Source of the DNA: Chara braunii
Taxonomy: Eukaryota > Streptophyta > Charophyceae > Charales > Characeae
Direction: 5' to 3'
NCBI GenBank assembly: GCA_003427395.1
Contig: BFEA01000191.1
Location: 2,384,804 to 2,420,871 of the forward strand
Length of the DNA: 36,068 nucleotides
Shown here one piece after another: positions 1 through 10,641 of the stretch (position 1 is the first letter of the stretch; every line of letters begins with the position of its first letter). The notes beneath the pieces were generated by a model. The model was not told the origin of the DNA and ran no database searches. It saw only the letters and a list, made by a program, of their open reading frames with translations. The translations under genes and the position numbers were made by a program.

Positions 1-5
1 AAGGG

Positions 6-8
<3 letters not shown>

Positions 9-60
<52 letters not shown>
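9..60. repeat. (AG)n microsatellite
   Basis: Uninterrupted AG dinucleotide repeat of about 26 units at the left edge, preceded by a short G run. A second AG array lies at 12989-13050. No coding potential. Confidence 0.95.
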
Positions 61-64
<4 letters not shown>

Positions 65-792
65 CTCAAAGTTTCTTCGGGTTCGGTCGCTGTCGCGACC
101 CGCTCGAAGGGAAAACCAGCTCAAAGCAGGCCCGGAACCCTCGCACCAATATTCAGCTTAGGCTACTGCTGGAAACCTGGTCCAGAGTCCCATATCTTTC
201 CACACCTCAAGAACTAAAAGCCCAATCTGAAACAAGGTTGTAATCTATAAGAAAAGGTGAAGATCAACCAAGAGAGAAAAAGCTCACCAATATCCAAAGG
301 ACAGCACCAGGCCAGCCAGACCAGCTTCACCATAAGGAGCCTAGGTTGCCTTGAAGAGGTTTCCCACCTTGCACTTGGACATCTGTGGGTGTTGCCATCT
401 CTCAGGCTCCCCAGGTCTCAATGGGTGCAACCCCAAGTTTGGTCTCAGCTAAGTGCTATTCTGACGTGCCCCAGTAGATCAGCAGCGTTCCCACAACTGC
501 TAGCCGGACTCCCACTCCCTCTAGTAGTTCGACTGCCAGCTACGGACAACCCACATTATGCAGGGCTTAAAAACCAGCACTGGAGATTGGAGTGAATTTT
601 TGTGCCATTATTTGTTTGTCTTCTTTAGTTTCGTTTTTGTTTTCAAAGTTTGCACAATGGCAATGACAATGGGAAGCAAGGCTTTAAAGGCGGAGTGAAT
701 CCTGAAACATTGCCTCAGTTTGGATTGTTCTCTGCAACTCGAGAACATGAAGTTGGAATTATGCAATGTGCTCTTTCGACTCTATCGATTTA
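61..792. other. Non-coding left flank of Element 1
   Basis: No gene is supported here. The open frames begin with GTG or TTG and run into the LTR, and no recognisable protein is encoded. The last five bases before the LTR (788-792, ATTTA) resemble but do not equal the five after the 3' LTR (9407-9411, AGTTA). They may be a target-site duplication with one later mutation. Confidence 0.6.
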
Positions 793-1106
793 TGTAGCGG
801 ACCTCTGGTTGGCCTGTGAGACCAGCCCGTTGGCCTGTTCTCACAGGCTTGTGTTGTATTCGGGGCAGTCCAGTCCAGGCCGGTACCTCTGTCGGTACCA
901 GCCAGTCCAGTCCAGTCCAGTCCCGTCAGTCCGCTGGGGTATACCCCAATTGTTGTCTGTTTTCCGATTCATTCTACACTCGCACAATTTGGAGTACGTG
1001 TGTTGGAGTTTAGCGTGGGAGCTGCGCTGTGCCATCTCACTCCCCCTTCTTCCTCCATCTCCATCTCTATCCCAGGCGGAGCAGCACACCTGGTGGGTCC
1101 GCCACA
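793..1106 (+). repeat. 5' LTR of Element 1
   Basis: A 314-bp direct repeat matched by 9093-9406. It starts TGTAGCGG and ends CCGCCACA. Inside are a run of CCAGT pentamers (about 904-923) and a 14-bp perfect palindrome, TGGGGTATACCCCA (935-948), both kept in the 3' copy. Antisense and sense ORFs across it recur in both LTRs and are not genes. Confidence 0.93.
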
Positions 1107-1107
1107 C

Positions 1108-1125
1108 TGGTATCGAAGCGGGAAC
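1108..1125 (+). other. Primer-binding site of Element 1 (tRNA-Met-like)
   Basis: TGGTATCGAAGCGGGAAC begins one base after the LTR end. The first seven bases match the complement of the initiator Met tRNA 3' end (TGGTATCAGAGC in plants) and the rest match only partly. Its position fixes the LTR boundary. Confidence 0.7.
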
Positions 1126-1286
1126 GTCTTCATATTTTGTTTCCTTATTTCTTTAATTATTTTTATTATTTACTTATTTGCTTATTTATTTTTTATTTTT
1201 CTCTCGAAATTTCACTGTTTATTTATTTTCCCTCCCGCCTCCCCCCCTATGCTTGCTATTTTATTTTCTTGATTAGGTCACCGGTA

Positions 1287-1352
1287 CCCTACCCTAACCA
1301 CTCAAACTCCGGTTAGGGTTTTCTTAGGGTTTTTCTAGGGTTTAGGGTTTTC
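1287..1352 (+). repeat. Degenerate telomere-like repeats in the Element 1 leader
   Basis: CCCTAACC and then about four TTAGGGTTT / TAGGGTTT units with variable spacing lie between the PBS and gag. They resemble the plant TTTAGGG telomere repeat or telobox. They are too irregular to be a true telomere and sit inside the retroelement leader. Confidence 0.65.
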
Positions 1353-1534
1353 CTACCCCCCCTACTTTCCCTTCTGATTCGGCCACCCTGGATCCGAACC
1401 ACCCCTCCCCTTTTGACGGCGTCCGCGCTCGATTTACCAAAGTCGCCCGTCGCCTTCTATCGTAGACCTCCCCCTACGCCCTCCGCTCACTCGGACCTCC
1501 TCCGGCCCTCTCTAGTCCGGCCCGTTACCTCCCC

Positions 1535-3528
1535 ATGGCCGACGGCGTGTCACAAGTCGCCGAGGTGGCGACGACCTCGGCATCGGGTTCCACACCCGTG
1601 GCGACGGACCAGGGCCATCAACCCCAGGGTATTTGCACACCCTCATCACCTCCCTCCTTGCGCCCTTTACAGGCGCAGATGGCGTCTCTTGCCGCTGGCC
1701 TGCGGCAACTTCAAGACGCTGGTCGTCCTTCCTCTCCCCACTCTCTCTCTTCTCCTGGCTCCCAGTCTGGGTCCCCCGTCATCCAACATGGTGGCCACGA
1801 TGGAGCCTCCTCCTTTGCCGCCCCCGACCCGGCCATCCTGGTGACCGTCCACGCTCCTAGCGCGACGGCCGCCACGGGCCAGGCCCTCCCTCACTCGACG
1901 GGCGCACCCGCCCAGATTCCGGTCACTACGGCCACGGGACCACAACCCGCTACCATGGTCTCAACGTTTTTGGGTGCCCCGCTTCTCCCTCCCCTTCGCA
2001 TGACCGCAGCACCACCTGGTTCTCCCCTCTCCGGGATGCCCCGCGCCGCTCGTGCGTCCACTTCCCCCACTCTTCCTCCTGCCACTCCTCGCTCGATCTA
2101 CGTTCAATGTCTCGAGGACGAGCTTGCCCAGACCCGGGCCGACCTCGCCCTCTTACGCCTTCAGCCTCACAAGTGGCCACGCCTTCGGGCGCACCCCCTT
2201 CTTCCTGTACTCTTCCATTCTTGCCAGCGAGCTTCCCCCGCCCTGCACCCCCTCCACCCCCATCCTACCTCCTTCCTACTCCCTCGGTTGCTGCGACCTC
2301 TTCTACCGCAGCTCCCTCGCAGCCTGCCGTTGTTCCCCCCGCCGCTCCACCATGCGGCCTGGGCGGACAGTTAGCTGCAACCCCTTCTGCAGGACCTGCG
2401 CCGATTTACTCGGTCGTAGCGCAGGCCTCTGCTCCCCGCTCTCCTCCCCGCCGAAACGGTGGCGCACCACTCGTATGCCTGACGGACATTGCCTTGTATG
2501 ACGGTACAGGCATACGTGTGTCTCGGTGGCTGCAGTCTACCACCCGCACCCTCCAGCTCATGGGCGCCCCACCCGACACGTGGGTGGCTCACCTCCCCAT
2601 GCGCGTGCGTGGCGGTCCGTTCGACGCCTGGGAGGATTTTTACGCTTACTCCCTTCGTGCGGGTTGGACTCCAACCTTCATGGATTTCCAGGCGTTCCTC
2701 GAGGATCGCTTTGGAGCCCGACGTGACGTGACTGACGCCTTCGAGCGTGTTGTCACTACACGCTGGTCCGACTCTGGTGGCGCTGCCGACCTGGATCGCC
2801 ACATTTAGGTCTTTCAGGACGCCCGCCTCATTTGTGATGTGGCGTTCCTTCCTGAGGCTGCCCTTATCGAGCGTTTTTTGGCCAGCCTTGCCCTTGAGTA
2901 CCGCTCCGAGCTATGGCGGTACGAGTTCACATCGGCCCCGTAGGCTTACGATGCCGCCAGGGACCATCAGCGGATGTGGGCCCGTCTTCAACACCCTTCC
3001 TCCTCCCAACCTCAGCGTACTGGTTACGCCCCCTCCTCCTCTCACGGCACTTCCCAGCGCCGTNTCCTCCTCCCAACCTCAGCGTACTGGTTACGCCCCC
3101 TCCTCCTCTCACGGCACTTCCCAGCGCCGTTCCCCTTTCCTCGGTCGCCCCCGCCGTTCCGCGCAGCAGGGCCGCCACTTCTCGCGCCGCTTCAGCGCGC
3201 TCGAGTATGGTGAGCAGGACGCTGTTGCCCCGTTGTCGCCAGAGGGTGACCATAGCGACGACCTCAACCTCGGCGAGGCCGTCCACTACCACCTGGAGGA
3301 CTCTACTTTCCCTATGGCCGAGCGCCTCCAACTCATCCTCTCCGCCCTCTCCCGGCCCGTAGCCGCTCCGGTCACGCTGGTGCGTTGCCTACCGAGGTCC
3401 CTCAGCAGGACCTCCCTTAGGGCTTTGTCCCTCCTCATGGTGTTCTTTCCGCTGAGGAGCGCGTGGCCATTTTGGGCCGGCGTGGGTGTTTGCGATGCCG
3501 CCAGGACGGTCATACCTCCTCGCGGTGC
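1535..3528 (+). pseudogene. gag: Element 1 gag (capsid and CCHC nucleocapsid), broken
   Basis: Structural Gag polyprotein, which forms virus-like particles around the RNA. The first ATG follows a 409-nt leader in a CCCCATGG context. A long Pro/Ala/Ser/Thr-rich N-terminus runs in one frame to about 2165, where a frameshift moves coding to the frame open from 2107. The capsid-like part (about 2480-2990) has a DGTG.RVSRWL start and a WEDFYAY segment, and is cut by TAG at 2806-2808 and 2941-2943. The zinc knuckle CLRCRQDGHTSSRC (C-X2-C-X4-H-X4-C) is at 3487-3528, after a further TAG. The N at 3064 also shifts the frame, but that is probably an assembly artefact. The true C-terminus is unclear, and 3529-3875 holds only short frames. 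Confidence 0.8.
2998..3130 (+). repeat. Perfect 66-bp direct repeat around a single N
   Basis: 2998-3063 and 3065-3130 are identical and separated by one undetermined base at 3064. The unit alone keeps frame (66 = 22 codons), but unit plus N adds 67 bases and breaks the gag frame. This is the pattern expected where two overlapping contig ends were joined with a one-base gap. A real tandem duplication is less likely. Confidence 0.9.
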
Positions 3529-3875
3529 CCTTACACCGCCGCCCTTGACCACCACTACGCTGAGCTTTCCCACCAGCGTTGTGCTCAGTACCCCCCCGGC
3601 GCCTCGCATCCCCGCGGCGCCTCCTAGCCACGGTGCAGTATACACCTGCGCCCTCCTCAGTAGTCGACTTCCCGACATCCCCGTCGCGGTTTGCCCCTCT
3701 CGCTACTGGAGTTGAGGTATCGTAGGACCCGACAGAGTGTACTCATCCCTCTGTCACAATACCGTCTGCACCTCTGCAGACCACCGTCTCCCCTCCTACC
3801 CCGCCGCGACTACCGACGCATCGAGCCATTCGCTCAACCCGTTGCAGCGAATAGCTTGCGACTCGCGAGGATGTT

Positions 3876-6800
3876 GTGTCCTCTCTTCTGGACTTGAGCA
3901 TGCTCCAGGCTCGTCAGGAGCGACTCACCCTCCATGTCGCTGCACTGTGTCGCCTTCTCACCATTCTCTTTGACCCTGATCGCACCCTCCCGATCATTCC
4001 AGTACGACTGGGGACCACGAGGGTGTACTCAACGTTGTGGGATTCCGGTTCTCAGGGCGACTTCATTTATCGACGTGTGGTGAAAGAAGCCCGCTTACCC
4101 ATGACAGGGTCTCCAACTCCCATCTCCGTCACTCTAGGCGATGACAAGACCCAACGCTTCTTCGATCAGTCGGTCACCGACCTCCCCATCTTCCTCACCC
4201 TCGAGCCGACCGATCGTCCCCCTGCGTCTGGTCGCCACTGCTCCTCTGCACATTTCGATGTGATGGAGACGGGGTACGATTTCATTCTCGGTACTCCGTG
4301 GTCTCGTCGGTTTCGCAACACCGAGGCCGATTGGGCGACCAACATTCTCGTTCTCAAAACGAAGTGTGGACAGACGTATCACGTACCTTTCATAGGTACC
4401 ACTGCGACACCACGCCCCGATCCTCCTCCCCCGGAGCCTTCCGTGCCCACACCATCTCCTTCTATCACTGTCACCTCGCCTCGGCAGTTCACCCACTTCA
4501 TCCGACAGGACGACGTCACCTTCTTTATGGCGAACGTGACGGATCTCTTACACTATGATCCACCCTGTCCCGACGCCGAGCTCATCCCTCTGGAGCCAGA
4601 TCCTCCTTCTATCTCCATGCCCCTCATCTCTACTTCCCACCCTCCGCCGTCCGTCGAGTCCACCCTGTCGTCGCGTGCCGACGCTGACGCTGAGGAACTC
4701 GCACTCTTTACGGCCGACCTGGAGCCCGCAGTTTGTGACCTCATTCGAGAGTACCACGGCGCTTTCCCATCGTCGTTCTAGTACGCTGGCATCCCACCGA
4801 TGCACGACGTCGAACACTCCATCCAACTTGTGCCTGATTATCGTGTTCACCACCAGGCACCCTACAGACTCTCGATCCCCGCGGCCACCGAACTCGAGCG
4901 TCAGGTTGAGGAGCTCCTGAGACTGGGTTTCATTAAACCCAGCAACTCCCCGTGGGGTGCACCCGTCCTCTTTGCTCGCAAAGCGGATGAAACTCTCCGT
5001 CTCTGCATCGACTATCGCGGTCTCATCCACTACACGGTTAAGAACAGCTACCCCATGCCTTGTTCCGACGAGTTGTTCGACCACCTAGCAGGCAACCGCT
5101 TCTTTATGAAGATTGATCTTCGTAGCGGTTACCATCAGATCTGCGTCACTGCAGCGGACCAGCCGAAGACAACGTTCCGATCGCGCTTCGGCCACTATTA
5201 GTTTACGGTGATGCCATTCGGCCTCACCAACACACCCGCTACCTTCCAGAGGGCGATGAACGACATCTTCAGGGACATCGTGGAGCAGTACGCTCTCGTC
5301 TACCTCGACGATATCTTGGTCTACAGTCGTATCCTTGAGGAGCATCTCAGACACCTCCGCGACGTCCTTGATCGCTTGCGCAGACATGACTTCTTCGCCA
5401 AGCTGAGCAAGTGCTGCTTTGCCCAAAACAAAGTGGATTTTTTAGGACACTATGTGTCTGACCAGGGTCTCCACATGGACGACGCGAAGATCACTGCTAT
5501 TGCGGAGTGGCCCGTCCCCACATCCGCCAAGCAGCTTCGCAGCTTCCTAGGCCTTACCAGCTACTAGAGTAATTTCATCCAGGGATACGCTAGGTATTCC
5601 TACGTCCTTACCTCCACCCTCCTTCGTAAGAACCCGCCCTGGGCTTGGACACCCCTCCACGAGGATGCCTTCCACGCCCTCAAGAAGGCGGTGACATGTG
5701 CATTGGTTCTTCACCTATCCGATTTTGATCGCCCTTTTATCCTTACCACCGATGCGTCAGACTTTGTTGTAGGAGCAGTGATTTCTCAGATTTTCCCCTC
5801 CTCTCGTGATTCCTCTCATCCTCGTATCCTTCGCTTCCCACCCCCTACCCCTACCACTGCCTCCCGCCTGACGCCTACTCGTCCAGCTACTAACGGGCCT
5901 TCTATTGACTATTCTCCTACCATCGCCGATGACGACACTCTCGAGTCTCGCTCATGTGATTGTCCGATAGCCTTCTACTCCTGTCAGCTCCTGCCCGCCG
6001 AGATAAACAACACCACCGATGAACGTGAGGTTCTCGCAGTAGTTTATGCCGTTCGGCACTGGCGTCACTACCTGCACGGGGCACCATTCACGGTGCGCAC
6101 GGACAACTCCGTTGTCCATGCTTTTCTGACAAAACTGAAGCTCAGTCCTCGACAGGCTCGCTGGTGGCGTGACCTATCCGAGTTTGGTTTCACCACTGAG
6201 CACATCAAGGGTGAGACTAATCGGGTCACAGATGCCTTATCCCGGCGTCCTGACCATGATCAGGAGCAGATCCAGCTCGCTTCCATCTCGGTCACCACCG
6301 TCCACCACTCAGTGATCGACGAGTTTCGCACTCAGTACCGCCACTGCCCCGACTATCGCGACATCCATGCGACCCTTCGGAGTGGCAAGACTGTTCCGAA
6401 CTACTCTCTCGGGGACAACGGTCTTGTGTACTGGCACAGTTCACAGGGCACCAGAGAGCCCCGTATTTGCGTTCCCTCTACTGGACAGCTACGTGTCTGG
6501 GCAGTAGCAGAGTTCCATGACCAGGCAGCCGCCGATCATATGGGCTTCCACAAGACGTTGGCTCGTGTGAGCCGCCTATACATCTGGCCGAAGCGCAAGG
6601 ACTTTGTGAAGGATTACGTCGCAGAGTGTCCCACCTGTCAGGAGGTGAACAGTGCAAACCACTTGCCTTATGGTTTGCTCCAACCTCTTCCTATCCCTGA
6701 GGGTCGTTGGCATTCCATCTCAATGGACTTTACCGGTTCTTTTCGTCCTTCGACCCCCCGCGGTCATGATGCTATCCTGGTCGTCGTCGACCACTTCACG

Positions 6801-7970
6801 AAACGTGCACACTTTATTCCGTGCCGCTATGCCATCAGTGCACGTGAGGTTGTCGACATCGTGTTTGACCGAGTCGTGTGTGACCACGACTTACCTCTGA
6901 GCATCATATCTGACCGTGACCCGCGCTTTACCAGTCGATTCTGGCGATGACTCCACGAGGTTTACGGCACCCAGCTCCGCTTCTCCTCGTCTTACCATCC
7001 CCAGACTGATGGTCAGACTAAGGTCACGAACATGACTCTCGGAGATATTTTTCGAAAGATTGTTTGTGACGACCAGCAGTGGGATCTTCATCTTGCCCAC
7101 GCTGAGATAGCCTACAACCACGCCGTCTCGCCAGCCACGGGGATGTTGCCTTACTATTGCGACCTCGACTATCACCCTCGTGTTCCCGCGGACTTCCTTC
7201 GACCGTCACAGATGCACCCTGACACGAGTTGTCCCGCGCTGGATGATTGGGTTGGACACATGACGTCGATCATGAAGACCGCACATGAGCACATAGCCGC
7301 TTCCCAGACTCGCATGGCAGCACGTGCGAACCGATCGAGGATAGATCATCCATTCAAAGTCGGTGATGATGTGCTTATCGACGCCCGCCACTTACACTCG
7401 AACACGCTTCGCAAGTTTTGACGTCGCTTCTTTGGCCCATGCAGCATTCTCCAGGTCGTCGGTTGTGATACGGCTTCTAGCCCGGTCAGCTTCCGTGTGA
7501 AGCTGCCCGACTACCTACGCCAGGCTCGTGTGCACGATGTTTACCATGTCTCGTTACTGCGTCCCTACCGCAGACTGTCTGAGCGTTTCGCTGGACGACC
7601 ATACGAGCGCCCTCCACCCATCATGGTGGACGGCCACGAGGAGTTCCTAGTTTCAGACATCAATGGTCGTCGAGTCACCGACGACAACCCACCCCATGTC
7701 GAGTATCTCGTACGTTGGAAGGGTTACCCTGATGAGGAGGCTACTTGGGAGCCCCTCGAGCACTTGCAGCACGCTCGCATGTTGGTGCGTGCCTATGATC
7801 GTGCTCGTCGTGCTGGGTTGACTGCTCCTCCTCAACCCACCGACCCTACTCCTTCTCCCTCGGTTGAGGAGACCGCTGAAGTCGAGCCTGATCCATTTGA
7901 GGCAGACTTTCAGCACCAGCCAGATGCTTCTGAGCGTCCACAGCGCACTCGTCGCCGTCTTGTTCGATAG
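3876..7970 (+). pseudogene. pol: Element 1 pol: protease, RT, RNase H, integrase, chromodomain
   Basis: Polyprotein that matures Gag, makes cDNA and integrates it. All segments share one frame. Order: aspartic protease with DSG at 4041-4049; RT with YLDD at 5301-5312; RNase H with TDASDF, DEREVLAVV, RTDNS and VTDALSRR, carrying an unusual insertion of about 58 residues after VISQ (about 5790-5965); integrase with an H-H-C-C zinc site (CPTC near 6630), SMDFTG and ISDRDPRF; then a chromodomain at about 7641-7799 (YLVRWKGYPDEEATWEP). Stops interrupt at 4779 (TAG), 5199 (TAG), 5565 (TAG), 6948 (TGA) and 7419 (TGA). The integrase catalytic Glu position reads Lys (GQTKVTN, about 7013-7033). No frameshift was seen. 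The given start is only the first Met of the open frame; the real pol start may lie upstream. Confidence 0.9.
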
Positions 7971-9092
7971 GACGATTGACTCTGACTTATATTCCCACGT
8001 CTTTGACTTCTCAGTACTCCATCCACTCCAGTTTTGCCATTTTAGCTCATCGACGTTGCGGCTCTTCCTCGACGGCATTCCGGACTTCTCATCATGGACG
8101 TCATCGTTAGCTTCATGGACTTCGTCACGATCAGCTCTGCCTACTTCAGACGTCATCACTCTCTTACCACCTTACCCTGTATAGTAACGTGGTTGTGTCG
8201 CATGATGGTCTCCCTTCGCCGGGTTCCTCTGAGTTGGGCTCTCCCTTGGTATACGCATAGGCATCGGGACCGTAGCGTTGCCTTGGCTTCCCAGCTTACG
8301 GATCCAGCTCCGACTTCCCCACCTTAGGAGTCATTTGCATGATTCCCTTACCCATCACTTTTTTTACCCTCTGTCGGCCCTCACGCCCTAGTTAGGTAGC
8401 CTCGCATGCTTCGTCTAGGTGCGCCCAATATACCAGGCTCCCTTGTTCCCTTGCATGGTCGACCCTCCATATTGGTCACCCCTTTAGTCGAGCATTACCC
8501 GCCCTGATGGTCTATCTGTTAGGGTCATTGGTTTTGTTCGCTCCCAGTTCCCTACCCTCATTGAGCCTGATGACATGTGTCCCCTTGTCATTATGTGTGG
8601 ATGCCCTTAGGAGTTATCGACCCCTAGGCTGCATTCGCCACCCTCAGAGACCATCCCACTCTTTGGTTTGCGACACATTCCTCCTGTTACATATGGTTGT
8701 CTTGTTGTTGCTTTGTTGCTCTCAGACTGAGGCTACTGCCTCTGACATTTCTAGGATTTAGTCGTTCTGCTTTTGCTGTTCTTAGGACTTATACACTAGT
8801 CAGCTGTTTCCAGATTGAGGCTACTGCCTCCAACATTCTAGGATCTAGCTGTCATTACTTTCTGCTTTCCTAGGACATGTATGCTAGTTAGTTGCTTCTG
8901 CTTTCATTTAGGCTGTTAGCTGTGACATTGCTGTTTTTTGTGACATTTTCTATCCTAGGTTGCATCGCATGGACTCAGCATGGAGCTTGCTCCGCATCCT
9001 AGACTACTCAGGTTTTTTTTTTCTTTGGTAGAGTTCCGCTTCTTGGTGGAAGCGTGCTTGTATCTAGGCGATCCATCACAGGCCGAGGATCG
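7971..9092 (+). other. 3' non-coding tail of Element 1, with an 88-bp imperfect repeat
   Basis: No credible ORF lies between the chromodomain stop and the 3' LTR. A TG/CT-rich stretch contains an imperfect direct repeat of about 88 bp (GAGGCTACTGCCTC followed by CTAGGAT, starting near 8723 and 8811). The expected polypurine tract just before 9093 is weak (only CAGGCCGAGGAT). Confidence 0.6.
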
Positions 9093-9406
9093 TGTAGCGG
9101 ACCTCTGGTTGGCCTGTGAGGCCAGCCCCTTGGCCTGTTCTCACATGCCTGTGTTGTATTCGGGGCAGTCCAGTCCAGGCCGGTACCTCTGTCGGTACCA
9201 GCCAGTCCAGTCCAGTCCAGTCCCGTGAGTCCGCTGGGGTATACCCCAACTGTTGTCTGTTTTTCGATTCATTCTACACTCGCACAGTTTGGAGTACGTG
9301 CGTTGGAGTCTAGCGTGGGAGATGTGTTGTGCCATCTCGCTCCCCCTTCTTCCTCCATCTCCATCTCTATCCCAGGCGGAGCACCACACTTGGTGGGTCC
9401 GCCACA
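9093..9406 (+). repeat. 3' LTR of Element 1
   Basis: A 314-bp copy of 793-1106 with about 16 substitutions and no indel seen by eye. The palindrome is at 9235-9248 and the CCAGT run is conserved. It ends CCACA at 9406. Confidence 0.93.
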
Positions 9407-10410
9407 AGTTAGGCTCCTTCTCGTCTGCTGACTCTGTAAGCCTTTCCGGAACCGTATGTGCAAGTTTCCTCGCATACAGCTCCCAAACAACGTGCCAGGA
9501 AAATGCCTTGAAGCAACCTTTAGGTTTGTGCAATGAGCAGACACAATACCGTCAACCAGACATCTGGAAAGAAGGGAAGGGAAGGGAGAAAGGTGAGCAA
9601 AGCTATACGAGCTACGGGGAGGACACTAAACAAACCTCCAAAGGGGGTGGTGGATCCAGCCTATATGTACAGCCAGAAACAGAAAGCCACTAACTCGAAT
9701 TAGACCTCTAGAGGACAAGAGAGGCGGCACAGTGCGTAACAGAACCAGAGAAGTTCTATACTCCAGGCCCTTCCTCAAAGTTTCCTCTCACCCGCCCAAG
9801 CAGTGCTCAAAGTTTCGTCTCATCTGTCCGCTGTCCCACCCGCCCAAACAACAAAGCAGTGCCCCTGCCCCAACGAATAGATGAGGGCCCCTGCTAGGGA
9901 CCACACGGAATTGAACTTGCGTTGCTTAGCCTGCGGCGCCAAACAGAACAGAACCGCGGGTTAAACAGAACAGAACCGTAAAAACCTGAACGCCGTGCTG
10001 CAGCTTTTCCCCTTGGGCCTGGCCCCTGTCCCGCCCATTTTCCTAACACTGGTAGCCGGGCCGCGTAGGACCGACTTTACTTTTATAAAGAGTATAAAAG
10101 CATAAATATAGATATAGAAAAGGACAGGCGAAAAGTAAAAACTTCACACTCACTGCTGTTGAGTCCTTTTCACCAGCATACCGGTGCTTCAGCTGATGCG
10201 GACTCTGGAGGCATGCATCTGAGGGCATACTCACATAATCGCGAATTCGCAAATTGAGTGACCTGTTGGGTCAAACGGGGTCCCGTATTTTGCGATTTCA
10301 TGGGAATGGGTACGTAAATGTCAGCGACCTGGGGAGCCACAGGGTTACATATTTTTCAGGGACCTCGAGAGATCCCCTCAATTGCGTATTTCTTTCTGGT
10401 TTCACCAAAG
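9407..10410. other. Non-coding spacer right of Element 1
   Basis: No gene seen. It holds repeated short words (CTCAAAGTTTC near 9775 and 9809, AACAGAACAGAACCG near 9943 and 9964). A TTGAACTT-containing segment at about 9908 faintly resembles a Pol III B box on the minus strand, but no fold supports a tRNA. Confidence 0.5.
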
Positions 10411-10641
10411 AAAAAAGCAATTGGAAGTAACAAGTGCACAATATGTAAAAGCACGTTTTGTTGAGCGCACCATTTGCATTTGGCGGGCGGCCTCTCACAC
10501 AGTATGTAAAAGCAGGTTTTGCTGAGCACCATTTGCATTTGGTGGGCGGCCTCTCGCGAAAAAAGCAATTGGACGTAAGAAGTGCACAGTGTGTAAAAGC
10601 TGGTTTTGCTGAGCACGATTTGCATTTGGCGGGCGACCTCT
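10411..10641. repeat. Three-copy imperfect tandem repeat
   Basis: A unit of the form GTAAAAGC.GGTTTTGCTGAGCA..ATTTGCATTTGG.GGGC followed by GGCCTCT or GACCTCT starts at 10445, 10506 and 10593, offsets 61 and 87. An AAGCAATTGGA.GTAA.AAGTGCACA prefix occurs before the first and third copies, 148 bp apart, suggesting a higher-order unit with a partial middle copy. Short ORFs across it are a by-product. Confidence 0.75.

Larger units (their letters stand above)
793..9406 (+). mobile_element. Element 1: Ty3/gypsy chromovirus LTR retrotransposon, decayed
   Basis: A complete 8.6-kb element. Two 314-bp LTRs beginning TG and ending CA flank a tRNA-Met-like primer-binding site, gag, and pol in the order protease, RT, RNase H, integrase, chromodomain. 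RT before integrase defines Ty3/gypsy, and the C-terminal chromodomain defines the chromovirus branch. By eye the LTRs differ at about 16 of 314 positions (11 transitions, 5 transversions), so the insertion is not recent. Gag has frameshifts and stops. Pol has five in-frame nonsense codons but no frameshift over 4.1 kb, and the catalytic Glu of integrase is Lys. The copy cannot be autonomous. Confidence 0.93.

Noticed and set aside
257-595. 112-codon ORF in the left flank
   Set aside because: It begins with GTG in plain genomic flank and has no recognisable motif or splice support.
650-1156. ORFs across the 5' LTR, with counterparts at 8980-9533
   Set aside because: They recur in both LTRs, lack an ATG in a sensible place or run across the LTR border, and have no domain. 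They are by-products of LTR sequence.
3876-7970. Stop-codon reassignment (TAG as sense) to explain frequent in-frame TAG
   Set aside because: TGA and TAA also interrupt frames, TAG also serves as the natural end of ORFs (7970, 22288, 24201), and catalytic residues are mutated too. Decay explains it better.
9895-9935. tRNA gene on the minus strand near a TTGAACTT word
   Set aside because: A B-box-like word only; no acceptor stem or D/anticodon arms could be drawn.
10411-10641. CRISPR-like array
   Set aside because: Only three imperfect copies at unequal spacing (61 and 87 bp), in a eukaryotic retroelement setting with no cas genes.
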